DNA of 64,000 nucleotides from an uncultured Lachnospiraceae bacterium. GTDB lineage: Bacteria; Bacillota; Clostridia; Lachnospirales; Lachnospiraceae. Shown here in pieces: positions 26,572 through 35,296 of this stretch. The DNA lies in contig URUY01000006.1 of NCBI GenBank assembly GCA_900551115.1, forward strand, positions 83,315 to 147,314, written 5' to 3'. Below the pieces are notes generated by a model that worked only from the letters and a program-made list of their open reading frames with translations, was not told the origin of the DNA and did no database searches. Numbering within the stretch: position 1 is the first letter of the stretch; every line of letters starts with the position of its first letter. The position numbers were made by a program, and so were the translations under genes.

Positions 26572-27507
26572 TTATGCTTTAATCACTGTACCGGCTTTAC
26601 CCTTTACCGCGTCCTTTACCTGCTTCATGGAGGTAATCAGGACACTGCCCTCTAGTACCTTTTCAAGATATTCTATGGCTGCTTCAATCTTGGGAAGCAT
26701 GGTACCTGCCTCAAACTGCCCCTCTTCCATATAGGCTTTTGCCTCTGCCACAGTCATTTCCGTAATCAGTGTCTGCGTTTCCTTGCCGAAATCCTTGTAT
26801 ACATAATCCACATTGGTTAAGATAATCAGCGTATCCGCCTGCAGATCAGAAGCCAGCTTTCCGGCAATGCAGTCCTTTTCGATAACCGCAGACGCTCCCT
26901 TTAAGGCACGCTGCTGCTCAATAACAGGAATACCTCCGCCACCGCAGGCAATTACTACCTGATCTGCATCTGCAAGTGTCTTGATGCTTTCAATCTCCAC
27001 AATATCAATCGGCTTGGGTGCCGCTACCACACGGCGGTAACCTTTTCCCGGTACCTCTGTTACATAGTTACCCTTTTTTATTTCAATATCCGCATCATCC
27101 TTGGACATATACCTGCCGATTTTCTTGGTAGGCTCATAAAATGCCTCGTCATACGGGTCAACCGTTACCTGCGTTAAAATCGTGCTGACAGGTTTGCTGA
27201 TACCGCGGCTTAAAAGCTCCGCCCGCAATGCATTCTGAATATCATATCCTACATAGCCCTGACTCATAGCGGAGCATACACACATAGGTGCGGGCGTATA
27301 ATCAATATAAACACGGCGCAGCTCGGTCATTGCCTTGTGAATCATGCTGACCTGCGGTCCGTTGCTGTGGGTAATGGTAAGCTGATAATCTTCTTCTATT
27401 AAATCTGCCAGCGCTTTGGCCGTCACCTTTACTGCATCCCACTGCTCTAAGGTCGTATAGCCCAATGCGTCATGTCCTAAAGAAACTACTGCTTTTTTTC
27501 TGCTCAT
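26572..27507 (-). CDS. arcC: Carbamate kinase homologue
   Basis: A 311-residue amino-acid-kinase-fold protein. Carbamate kinases make ATP from carbamoyl phosphate in arginine or purine fermentation. Seen are THSNGPQVS (about 45-53), the Gly-rich ACGGGGIPVI, VIEKDCIAGKLASDL with the conserved Lys-Asp pair, ILTNVDYVYKDF, and AGTMLPKIEAAIEYLE. The N-terminal phosphate loop, normally GGNAL, reads GHDAL, so two conserved positions are changed. No arcA or other catabolic partner is adjacent; neighbours are a small unknown and an M32 peptidase. Family membership is firm, substrate less so. Confidence 0.85.
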   Translation of the reverse strand: MSRKKAVVSLGHDALGYTTLEQWDAVKVTAKALADLIEEDYQLTITHSNGPQVSMIHKAMTELRRVYIDYTPAPMCVCSAMSQGYVGYDIQNALRAELLSRGISKPVSTILTQVTVDPYDEAFYEPTKKIGRYMSKDDADIEIKKGNYVTEVPGKGYRRVVAAPKPIDIVEIESIKTLADADQVVIACGGGGIPVIEQQRALKGASAVIEKDCIAGKLASDLQADTLIILTNVDYVYKDFGKETQTLITEMTVAEAKAYMEEGQFEAGTMLPKIEAAIEYLEKVLEGSVLITSMKQVKDAVKGKAGTVIKA

Positions 27508-27540
27508 AAGAACACCTCTCCTGTCTAAAACGTATACATC

Positions 27541-27569
27541 AGTATAGCATTTTTCTGCGAATTTGTATA
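27541..27569 (-). promoter_or_regulatory. Promoter for arcC-like gene
   Basis: TATACT (27541-27546) and TATACA (27564-27569) with a 17-base spacer on the minus strand; the -35 matches four of six consensus bases. Confidence 0.5.
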
Positions 27570-27572
27570 TAC

Positions 27573-27947
27573 TTACTTTCCTTTGTCACGAAGAGACGCC
27601 GCCGTTTTCTTCCGTTCGTTGGAAATATCATAATACTTATCCGAAATGATTCCATGGGAAACCAACGCCCTGTATGTCTTTTCCTGAGCAGGCGTCATAA
27701 CCATGCCCACGGTGGAATTGCAATCCGTAATGACACAGCCTGTATAGGCAATCAGCCAAAAAAGCGCCGAATCCTCCTTGGGAATCATATCCCATGCCTG
27801 CCCCTCGGTCATGTCTGTCAGCGAAAGAAGCGTTCGCAGATGGCTGCCCGCAGTCAGCATATAGCTTCCGTCCGGCAGTATCACGCCTGCAGAATAATCT
27901 CCGCCCTCTCTGTCTATCTTTTCAAACAGTTTTTCATCAACTATCAT
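27573..27947 (-). CDS. Hypothetical 124-residue protein
   Basis: A small soluble protein with no family I recognise. It starts MIVDEKLFEKIDREGGDY and has a Trp-containing middle (GQAWDMIPKEDSALFWLIAYTG). A CVITDCNSTVGMVMT stretch with two cysteines follows, and the tail is basic and Lys-rich. No signal peptide or membrane helix is clear. It begins 15 bases after the M32 peptidase stop, so it is cotranscribed with that gene. AGGAT just upstream of the ATG serves as a poor ribosome binding site. Confidence 0.7.
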   Translation of the reverse strand: MIVDEKLFEKIDREGGDYSAGVILPDGSYMLTAGSHLRTLLSLTDMTEGQAWDMIPKEDSALFWLIAYTGCVITDCNSTVGMVMTPAQEKTYRALVSHGIISDKYYDISNERKKTAASLRDKGK

Positions 27948-27962
27948 ATATCCTGTTCATTC

Positions 27963-29462
27963 CTATAGTCCGTAAATCCGCGTGTACTTCTCCGTAAAGT
28001 GGCGAATAATGGGGGCTGCCGTAATCTCCTTACCGCATACTTCCCGCACAGTCTCCAGGGAGGTACGCAGACTGCCGTATTTGTGGATATTTTCATGGAG
28101 CCAGTCCGTAATTTCACTGATTCTGCCTTCTGCCAGAATATCATCGGCACTGCCTATTTTCTTTTCCATTGCCTCCAAAAACATACCATCGTAAATAGTG
28201 CCCAAAAGGTAGGTAGGAAAATATCCGAAGGAACCGTCCGACCAGTGTGTATCCTGCAAAATGCCCTCTGCCGCATTAGAAGGACAAATACCCAGCATTT
28301 CTTCCATCTTATCATTCCAAAGCGCAGGAAGCTCCTTTGCCTTTACGCCATCGCGGAAAATAGCCTTTTCCAGCTCATAGCGCAGAATAATGTGGAAATT
28401 GTAGGTGAGTTCATCAGCCTCTGTCCTGATAAAGCTGGGTTTTACATGATTGATTTCACGGTTAAACTGTTCTAAGGAAATCTCCTGAAACTTGGGCAGA
28501 TATTCCCCCACCTTTTCATAAACAGGCTTCCAGAAATTAATATTCCGGCCCAGAATGTTTTCATAGAAACGGGACTGGCTTTCATGCAGTCCTAAAAGAT
28601 TTATCCTTTCTGCCGCAGTCTTTTCATAAATTTCATCCACACCCTGCTCAAAAATGGCATGGCCGCCCTCATGGATGGCACTGAACATGGCATTTATGGC
28701 TTCGTTTTCGTAATAATGGTTGGTAACGCGCACATCACTCCGCCCGAACCCAAGGGTAAAGGGATGCTCGCTTTCTGCCATGGCGCCGGCTTCTTTATCA
28801 AAACCGATATAAGAAAGCAGGTAAGCCGAAACATCCTTTTGACGGTTAATATCGTAGCTTCCCGTAAAAATACTGCTGTCCGGCTCCGGTTTTTCCATGA
28901 TTTTTTTGAGAAGCGGCACAAGCGCCTCCTTCATTTCAGAAAACAGGCGGTCAATGGTAGCGCTGTCCATGCCTTCCTCATACATATCAATCATGGTATC
29001 GTAAACTTCCTTGTCCGGCTCTATATACCTGGCGAGTTTTGCCTGCATGTCTATCATTTTCTGCAGATGCGGACAGAACATGTCAAAATCCGCGTTTCTC
29101 TTGGCTTCCTCCCATACCTTTTGGGAAATGTTGGATGCCTTCACCAGTTCCTCATAAAAATCCGCAGGCACCTTCTTTTTTTTCTCGTATTCCTTTCTGC
29201 CGCGTCTGACCGTCAGCTTCATAGCCTCGGACAGCGCGTTATACTCCTCCGGCTCTGACATTTTTTCATACAGCCTTCCTAACTCATCCGATGTTCCCAG
29301 CTTAAATGCCTCTGTCGAAAAATAAGTAATGGCATCTATTTTATAGCCATAGCCCTTTTTCGGTGTCTGGGTATACATATCCCACGCCATCTGCGTTGTG
29401 ACCTGATTATACCGGTCCAGCTTGTTTAAATACGCTTTAAACTGTTCTAATGTTTCTGACAT
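27963..29462 (-). CDS. M32-family metallocarboxypeptidase
   Basis: A thermostable-carboxypeptidase-1-like zinc exopeptidase of 499 residues, normal for M32. The zinc motif HEGGH occurs in SAIHEGGHAIFEQGVDE, followed by the family signature LHESQSRFYENILGRN and the SFIRTEADELTYNFHIILRYE segment. It is cytoplasmic, with no signal peptide. The start at 29462 is chosen for GGAGG 4-5 bases upstream; the longer frame to 29639 runs into the end of the diguanylate cyclase gene and begins with a low-quality basic sequence. It likely trims peptides in amino acid fermentation or protein turnover. Confidence 0.92.
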   Translation of the reverse strand: MSETLEQFKAYLNKLDRYNQVTTQMAWDMYTQTPKKGYGYKIDAITYFSTEAFKLGTSDELGRLYEKMSEPEEYNALSEAMKLTVRRGRKEYEKKKKVPADFYEELVKASNISQKVWEEAKRNADFDMFCPHLQKMIDMQAKLARYIEPDKEVYDTMIDMYEEGMDSATIDRLFSEMKEALVPLLKKIMEKPEPDSSIFTGSYDINRQKDVSAYLLSYIGFDKEAGAMAESEHPFTLGFGRSDVRVTNHYYENEAINAMFSAIHEGGHAIFEQGVDEIYEKTAAERINLLGLHESQSRFYENILGRNINFWKPVYEKVGEYLPKFQEISLEQFNREINHVKPSFIRTEADELTYNFHIILRYELEKAIFRDGVKAKELPALWNDKMEEMLGICPSNAAEGILQDTHWSDGSFGYFPTYLLGTIYDGMFLEAMEKKIGSADDILAEGRISEITDWLHENIHKYGSLRTSLETVREVCGKEITAAPIIRHFTEKYTRIYGL

Positions 29463-29526
29463 TTTCCCTCCGTATCGCAGTTTCGGCTTCTTCCGTTTAC
29501 TGCCTTTGCTTTCGCTGCCGCAGCCT

Positions 29527-32500
29527 CTATATCCTGACATCCCCCTTGGTGGAATGCTTAATGGAATACAGCATTTCATCTGCCTTTTTGATTGCTTCTG
29601 TAATCTCTTCCTCTGTGGTAACTTCCCTGGCCTGTGCAATTCCGATGGAACAGGATACTCTCTTTTCTTTCGGAATCACAGCCGGCTGTCCGGTCATCTG
29701 TTCAATCCTGTCGGCAAACGCATTGCGGGCCAGAATATTTTCAAGAATAATCCTGCCTGCGGCAAGCACCTCATCCCGGTTGCCGCAAAAGAGCGTAACC
29801 AGGAATTCATCTCCGCCAAACCGGGTTGCAAAGCCGTCCTCTCCGGCAAATTCCTTTAAAATACCGCCTACCTCCCGGATAATCATATCACCTACGTCAT
29901 GCCCGAAGGTATCGTTATAATACTTGAAATTATCCAGATCTATATACAAAAAGGACAGCGTTACCTTCTCCTGCCTTCTTGCAGCCTTATCCAGTATCCT
30001 GTGCATTTTACCGTAAAATCCGTTGCGGTTATAAAGTCCCGTCAGATAATCGGTAATGGCAGACTTCTGCAGTTCACTGTTTATTCTCCTTATTTCCTCT
30101 TCGTTTTCCAGCATGGTAGCCGCATTTAAAAGCTGTCTGAGCATCAGATTGAACAGATTGAATTCGCTTTCGTCCAGCATATACTTTGTGATGGGAGAGT
30201 TCCAGTTGTCCTTCATATTGATATACATAATAAAAACACTGTCAATCTCTTCATTCACATAATAGGGCAGGCATATCATGGAGCATACCTGTGTGGTACC
30301 GAACAGTGAAATAATTTTATTGTATTCTATATGATTCTTTCTCAGCTTGGAAGTCACAAAGCCCGAACGGTATTTGGAAAAATACTCTGTAATCACTAAA
30401 AGCTGCTCCTCTGTCAGCGGTTCCGGTTTGGTATCAAAGCATACATTGGGAACGCCCTTCTGATAACGGATATAAAGCATTACATCAATGCTGAAATTTG
30501 CCGTAAAGGTATTCAGGGCGTTTGTTATCAGCTTTTCTCTTGTCTTACCGGTAATATCAATAATCTTCTGCCATATGGACAAAAATTCCATCTGGTTTTT
30601 CTGGGCACTGTAATTTTTGGAAATACCCGCCTGTCTGGTGGCATTCTGAATTTCCTCCAATGTAAGTGTATCCAAAGTAAGATTTCCCGGCTTTCTTACA
30701 AATTCTTCCTTCAAAAGCGCACATTTTATCATGCGCTGCTTTTCCTCTGCATTGCAGCCTTCCGCATATGCAAGCCCTTGCAGAAGCGTTTCCTCTGCCT
30801 CTTTTTCCCTGCCCATCAGCCGGTACAGCTCTGCATAAGACAAAATAAACTGCACCCTGCTGAAAAACTGGTTCCCTATGGAACGTTCCTCGTAGACCTG
30901 CGCCGTCTGCATATAAAAACAAGCCTTTTCATATGCACCCGCCTCCATTTCCAGCAGTGCGTTCACGTAATAATACAGAAAAATATCGTCATCACAGGCC
31001 GTATAGGACAAATCCATGCTAACGACTTCTTTGTCCGCATTCTCATCCCGATTCAGGATATGGCTCAGAAACTGGAAGGTATTGTCCAAATAGATACGGC
31101 AGTTATAAAACAGCCTTAATTTATAAGCGCACAGCGCCAAAAGCCCAAAAATCTTGGAAATATTGCAGACCCGCAGGTTGTTTAAATGCAGGGTGTTGAC
31201 AATTTTCAGGCAATTCTGAAGGTATCCGTATGCCGTCTGGTATTCCCCTGCCAGCATACAGTTAATCCCCATATTATACAGCGTTTCTCCCACATAATTC
31301 ATTAACCCCAGCCGGTAATAGATGGCAATGGTTCTGTTGTAGTAGCTGTTTGCCTTTTCATACTGCTCCGCCGCACAGCTGTTATAGCCGATACCGTTAT
31401 AAATGTCCGCCAGCTTGAAGGGATCGCTTTCTCCCACAATTTCCATAGCCTTATAGTAATAATGGTTCGTCACATCAAACAGACCGTGCGCCGATGAAAG
31501 CATGATATTTTTGCGGTACGCTTCCATCAAAAGGTGTTCGTTCTTCAGCTTCTTTGCAATGGCAATACCCTTTTCAAAAAACACCAGCCGCTCGTCAATA
31601 TTGCCCTCTCCCTCAAACAGCGCCACATCATTGTCAAAGGCATAAATATAGGTATACGCCAAATGATTATAATAACGGTATTTATCTGCGTCCCGGAAAA
31701 AGGACTCCGGCACCTTGCTGTTGCTTTTGCAGAAAAATATATTATGCCAGCCGCTCATGCGAATCATAAGTGCCAGCAAATCTGCCTTAAACAGATAATA
31801 GTCATTTCCTTCCTTCTCTGCCAGCTTCCTGCAGGAGACGGCGCAGTCGCTTGCCGCCGTCAGCTTTCCGTTGTACATCTGTGTCTTACCTGATATGTAA
31901 TAATAATAAAAATGAGTTTCAAATATTTGAGTCTTCTGCATCACCGCCCGCAGGTTGTCACATAAAAGCAGCGCGCCCGAAATATCATCCGAGTACAGGG
32001 ATATAAGCGCATACAGCCTGAAAAAATTAAAGGCATTGCTTTCGCTCAAGGAAAGCTTTTCCATCTCTATCTTTTGATAGATAATCCCCAAATAATACCC
32101 TGCCTGCTCAAAATCCAGCAGATAGTACATATTGCTCAGCTTCAGGAGGTAATCTGAAATCCTGCTGCTGTCAAAGTAAAAGGAGCTTTCCTCTTCTCCT
32201 GCCTTAGACGCTTCTGTCATACCGCCGTCCAGAATACAGTTGTAATCCTCCAGCCTGTCCATATATTCCTCCCACACCGCCGTCATATGCGGCAGTACGG
32301 GATGCAAATCGTTAAACGCAGCGTACAGCAGAAGATTCTCATTTTTTTCACAGGCAAACAGCTTGTTAAGAAGCCGTATGGTGGAATAGGCCGCACTGTT
32401 TAAGTTATCCATAATCACCATAAAAGGATGCTCAAAAGAAAGCTTAAGCAGCACGGAAATCATGGATTCCAAAAGCTTTTCCTGCTCATAGGGTACTTCA

Positions 32501-32871
32501 TCAAGCAGCAGCTCCTCGGTTCTCTTGCACAAAAAATTCCTTGTCATGGATATAAAAAGAGAACGGTGCAGGGAATACACCTCGAACTTATCAATAAATT
32601 CCTCCACCGGTAAATCCGCATAATATTTCCTGTACATATTACGGATGATTGCAGGAAACGGTTCCCATGCCGGAACCATATCCGAGCTGCAGAAATGATG
32701 GTAGCAGACCGTCAGGTCAGGATGCGCCTCCTGTATCAGAGCCGCGTCCTGCGGCGTGATTTCAAAGGTACTGTAATGCTTTACCACCGTAAAGTTATTT
32801 GCTTTTTCTCCAAGACCGGATATAAGCGCTTCCGCCAGCGCCAAGACCGGTATTTCGTCCCTTTTTGCCAT
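29527..32871 (-). CDS. Diguanylate cyclase with degenerate STAND-like N-terminus and TPR-type repeats
   Basis: A 1114-residue signalling protein. The C-terminal GGDEF domain (about 950-1114) has SAITDYLTGLYNRNGF, LYIDLDNFKYYNDTFGHDVGD and an intact GGDEF at 1019-1023, so it should make cyclic di-GMP; the RxxD inhibitory site is absent. Residues 1-230 look like an ATPase of the MalT/AAA16 type with a Walker-B-like HPFMVIMDNLNS (148-159) but no P-loop. Residues 250-740 are helical with TPR-like units (for example DIYNGIGYNSCAAEQYEKAN). Residues 760-930 resemble a GAF-type sensor. No membrane helix is seen. AGGAGA lies 7 bases before the ATG. The input signal is unknown. Confidence 0.88.
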   Translation of the reverse strand: MAKRDEIPVLALAEALISGLGEKANNFTVVKHYSTFEITPQDAALIQEAHPDLTVCYHHFCSSDMVPAWEPFPAIIRNMYRKYYADLPVEEFIDKFEVYSLHRSLFISMTRNFLCKRTEELLLDEVPYEQEKLLESMISVLLKLSFEHPFMVIMDNLNSAAYSTIRLLNKLFACEKNENLLLYAAFNDLHPVLPHMTAVWEEYMDRLEDYNCILDGGMTEASKAGEEESSFYFDSSRISDYLLKLSNMYYLLDFEQAGYYLGIIYQKIEMEKLSLSESNAFNFFRLYALISLYSDDISGALLLCDNLRAVMQKTQIFETHFYYYYISGKTQMYNGKLTAASDCAVSCRKLAEKEGNDYYLFKADLLALMIRMSGWHNIFFCKSNSKVPESFFRDADKYRYYNHLAYTYIYAFDNDVALFEGEGNIDERLVFFEKGIAIAKKLKNEHLLMEAYRKNIMLSSAHGLFDVTNHYYYKAMEIVGESDPFKLADIYNGIGYNSCAAEQYEKANSYYNRTIAIYYRLGLMNYVGETLYNMGINCMLAGEYQTAYGYLQNCLKIVNTLHLNNLRVCNISKIFGLLALCAYKLRLFYNCRIYLDNTFQFLSHILNRDENADKEVVSMDLSYTACDDDIFLYYYVNALLEMEAGAYEKACFYMQTAQVYEERSIGNQFFSRVQFILSYAELYRLMGREKEAEETLLQGLAYAEGCNAEEKQRMIKCALLKEEFVRKPGNLTLDTLTLEEIQNATRQAGISKNYSAQKNQMEFLSIWQKIIDITGKTREKLITNALNTFTANFSIDVMLYIRYQKGVPNVCFDTKPEPLTEEQLLVITEYFSKYRSGFVTSKLRKNHIEYNKIISLFGTTQVCSMICLPYYVNEEIDSVFIMYINMKDNWNSPITKYMLDESEFNLFNLMLRQLLNAATMLENEEEIRRINSELQKSAITDYLTGLYNRNGFYGKMHRILDKAARRQEKVTLSFLYIDLDNFKYYNDTFGHDVGDMIIREVGGILKEFAGEDGFATRFGGDEFLVTLFCGNRDEVLAAGRIILENILARNAFADRIEQMTGQPAVIPKEKRVSCSIGIAQAREVTTEEEITEAIKKADEMLYSIKHSTKGDVRI

Positions 32872-32942
32872 AGCCGTTTCTCCTGTATTTACAGTTCATA
32901 GGCTCCGCTCCCGGATACCAAAACGCTTAGATAGTTAATTTA

Positions 32943-32971
32943 AGTATATCACGAAACTATTCGAAAATCTA
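32943..32971 (-). promoter_or_regulatory. Weak candidate promoter for diguanylate cyclase gene
   Basis: TATACT (32943-32948) is a good -10; the hexamer 17 bases upstream (TAGATT, 32966-32971) is a poor -35. It lies in the 174-base gap before lspA, where nothing else is seen. Confidence 0.35.
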
Positions 32972-33045
32972 TTCCTTTCTTACGCTGGCTTTTTACGAAG
33001 CGGGAGCGCGGTTTTCATGGAATATAATTGCACGAAAGAGTTTCA

Positions 33046-33492
33046 TTATTCCGCACTCAGACAGCATATCAGCGCCCCTGCAATAATACAAAAATCGGAT
33101 ATATTGAACACAATATTGGCAAGACGCTTCCATTTTACAGGAAATCTTACATAGTCTACCACGTATTTCCGCCGCAGGCGGTCATAAGTATTGCTAAAAG
33201 CACCGCCCAAAATAAGAGCAAGCCCCGCTTTCAGCAGGTTATTCCCCTTTACAGCAAAGGTTGCTATCAGCAATACCAGTGTGAAAAGGGTAAGCAATAC
33301 GGATATTACTGCCACAAGCTTCTGTTTTTTATGGAAAAAATTCAATGCAGCCCCCGTATTATGGTATCTTTCCACGCAAATCCGCCCCTTCCACAGCTTT
33401 CGGGGCAGATTCGCATCCTGTTCTATTTTATTTTTAATAAACATATCTGCTGCAAAAATAACCAATACAATCACAATACAAATTATTGCCAT
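33046..33492 (-). CDS. lspA: Lipoprotein signal peptidase (signal peptidase II)
   Basis: Aspartic membrane protease that removes signal peptides from prolipoproteins such as MetQ. It has 148 residues. It has four membrane helices, starting AIICIVIVLVIFAADMFIK. The conserved NTGAALN, the GGAFSNTYDRLRRKYVVDY box with the first catalytic Asp, and NISDF with the second are all visible. The start at 33492 has GGAG about 9 bases upstream and begins just before the first helix; a longer frame to 33564 would overlap the subtilase gene by 38 bases. Third gene of the clpX-like/subtilase/lspA unit. Confidence 0.93.
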   Translation of the reverse strand: MAIICIVIVLVIFAADMFIKNKIEQDANLPRKLWKGRICVERYHNTGAALNFFHKKQKLVAVISVLLTLFTLVLLIATFAVKGNNLLKAGLALILGGAFSNTYDRLRRKYVVDYVRFPVKWKRLANIVFNISDFCIIAGALICCLSAE

Positions 33493-33526
33493 AGGTACTT
33501 CTCCCTTTTCCGCCCGTATACCGGCT

Positions 33527-35233
33527 CTATACCCCCGCAAGGGCGTTAAAAGTGCCTGCCACATTCAGCCTGCCGTACCCCCATTCCCTATTGGGATAGA
33601 CGATGTCCGGGGTCCTTGACGCTCCTCTTATAAAATAACTTTTGATTTCCAGGCTCTCTACCAGCGGATTATTCTGCTGTACTACCGCCCACTGGAAAAA
33701 CTGTGCTACGCCGCCGGCTGTTATGGCAGCTGACAGGCTGGAACCGGTTCTTTTCCCCAGCGAAGTGGAAACGTCCACGCCGGGAGCCGCAAAATCCGGC
33801 TTTATCAATCCGTTTTTTAAAAAGCCGCGTCCTGAATTTACATAGAAGCTGTTATTCAAATCATTATAAACCGATGTGGTAATGGGTCTTTCCGCAATAC
33901 CCGGGTCTGTCAGCGTTACATAGGGACTGGGCCGCAAAAAATAGGTTTCACTGCTGAGAAACTGTGTAATCGGCAGCCACATATGGAACTCTCCGCTTCC
34001 GCCGTCCTCTTCCGCATACACCCTCACTGTCCACACGCCCGGTGTAGGCTCTGCAAACCGAAACGCAATCAGCTCTTCGCCTGAACCCGGTTCTACCAAT
34101 ATACTGTCAATGGTAATCTTTGTCTGCTCGTACACAAAGCTGTAAGTCAGGCTCTGCCCCATACCCAGTCTGAATCTTTCAATCGTTTCTCCTCCCGGAG
34201 AACGGACAGAAGCATACAAAACATCCGGCACGCTCCCCCAAAGCTCCAGCAAAAAGCCTCTCTCGCCTTCTCCGACCCTTATCTCCACATCCGTATAGGC
34301 CCTTCCCTCTTCGCTTTTGTCACGGGGCACCGGCGCGCTGAAATGATGTCCGGCATTTCCTTCATTGCCGCCGCAGATTACGATTCCCCTGTTTCTGATT
34401 CTTGCCATGTCGTTAAGATACTGCGCCAGCGCAGAGCCTACGATATGGTTTCCCATATTGCTGCCAAGCCCCACACAGATAACGATGGGCCGCCTGAAGG
34501 TTACCGCAAAGGATTCGGCAAATTTGATTCCAAGCATAATATCCATTTCTGCATATGCCGGCACCTCCTCCGGTATCATATAAAAATCCCTGAGATTGCG
34601 CTTTGCCTGCTTTAGCTTCACAACCACAATCTCTGCCTCGGGAGCCGCCCCTCTAAAGACTCTTCCACCCTCTACGATGCTTCCTGCAGCCACGCTGGCC
34701 ATGGCCGTGCCGTGACCGATTTCATCATAAGAAGCCACCTCTTCATAGGGATTTTCCGTTCTAAGCGCCCGGTTGATATCTTCTCTTGTAAACAGTGTGC
34801 CATAGTCATAGCCCTCCGGCGGGTTTCCTGTCTGCAGCGTCTGATCCCAGATGGCTAACACCCTGCTGTTTCCTGCCCCATTTAAAAATTCTTCCTGTGC
34901 ATAGCGTATTCCGGTATCCACGAACGCAATAACCACTCCTCTGCCGCTTAAGGACAAAGGCGGTCTCTGTGTCTGCAGAATACCGGAATTTATCAGGCTC
35001 AGCGGGTCAAAGTCTTCCGCCATAAGGCCAAATACCTTGGGCAGATAATGACGGATAAACAGTGAGCCCTCCAAACCGGCAATTTCACTTAAGGGCGGAT
35101 AAGCAACGCCGAATCTGTCGCTTATCCGCCTGAAGCAGTATGCCTGTTCTGCCTCCCCCGTTGCGAAAGGGTTGAGAAAATCAATAATCACACTGCCATA
35201 ATCCTCTGATAAAATCTTTTCTTTACAGGTCAT
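33527..35233 (-). CDS. S8-family subtilisin-like protease, Csp-like
   Basis: A 568-residue subtilase without an export signal. The catalytic triad is intact: Asp106 in FVDTGIRY, His174 in GHGTAMASVAAG, Ser about 499 in GSSLSAAITAG (GSS instead of the usual GTS). The oxyanion Asn region reads GGNEGNAGHH. A large insert with a jelly-roll-like part (about 320-440) separates the two halves, as in the clostridial CspA/B/C proteins that act in spore germination. An N-terminal pro-like region of about 90 residues precedes the core. The ATG lacks a proper ribosome binding site: the nearest AGGAT lies 18 bases upstream. Germination function is an inference from family resemblance. Confidence 0.88.
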   Translation of the reverse strand: MTCKEKILSEDYGSVIIDFLNPFATGEAEQAYCFRRISDRFGVAYPPLSEIAGLEGSLFIRHYLPKVFGLMAEDFDPLSLINSGILQTQRPPLSLSGRGVVIAFVDTGIRYAQEEFLNGAGNSRVLAIWDQTLQTGNPPEGYDYGTLFTREDINRALRTENPYEEVASYDEIGHGTAMASVAAGSIVEGGRVFRGAAPEAEIVVVKLKQAKRNLRDFYMIPEEVPAYAEMDIMLGIKFAESFAVTFRRPIVICVGLGSNMGNHIVGSALAQYLNDMARIRNRGIVICGGNEGNAGHHFSAPVPRDKSEEGRAYTDVEIRVGEGERGFLLELWGSVPDVLYASVRSPGGETIERFRLGMGQSLTYSFVYEQTKITIDSILVEPGSGEELIAFRFAEPTPGVWTVRVYAEEDGGSGEFHMWLPITQFLSSETYFLRPSPYVTLTDPGIAERPITTSVYNDLNNSFYVNSGRGFLKNGLIKPDFAAPGVDVSTSLGKRTGSSLSAAITAGGVAQFFQWAVVQQNNPLVESLEIKSYFIRGASRTPDIVYPNREWGYGRLNVAGTFNALAGV

Positions 35234-35296
35234 ATTTTTACTTTTTTTACTATCCTATGATAATAACCTGCATCTATGCATAACCGGACGGAGCAA

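Noticed and set aside
29463..29639. 59-residue N-terminal extension of the M32 peptidase
   Set aside because: It overlaps the end of the diguanylate cyclase gene in another frame; GGAGG and ATG at 29462 give the standard length.
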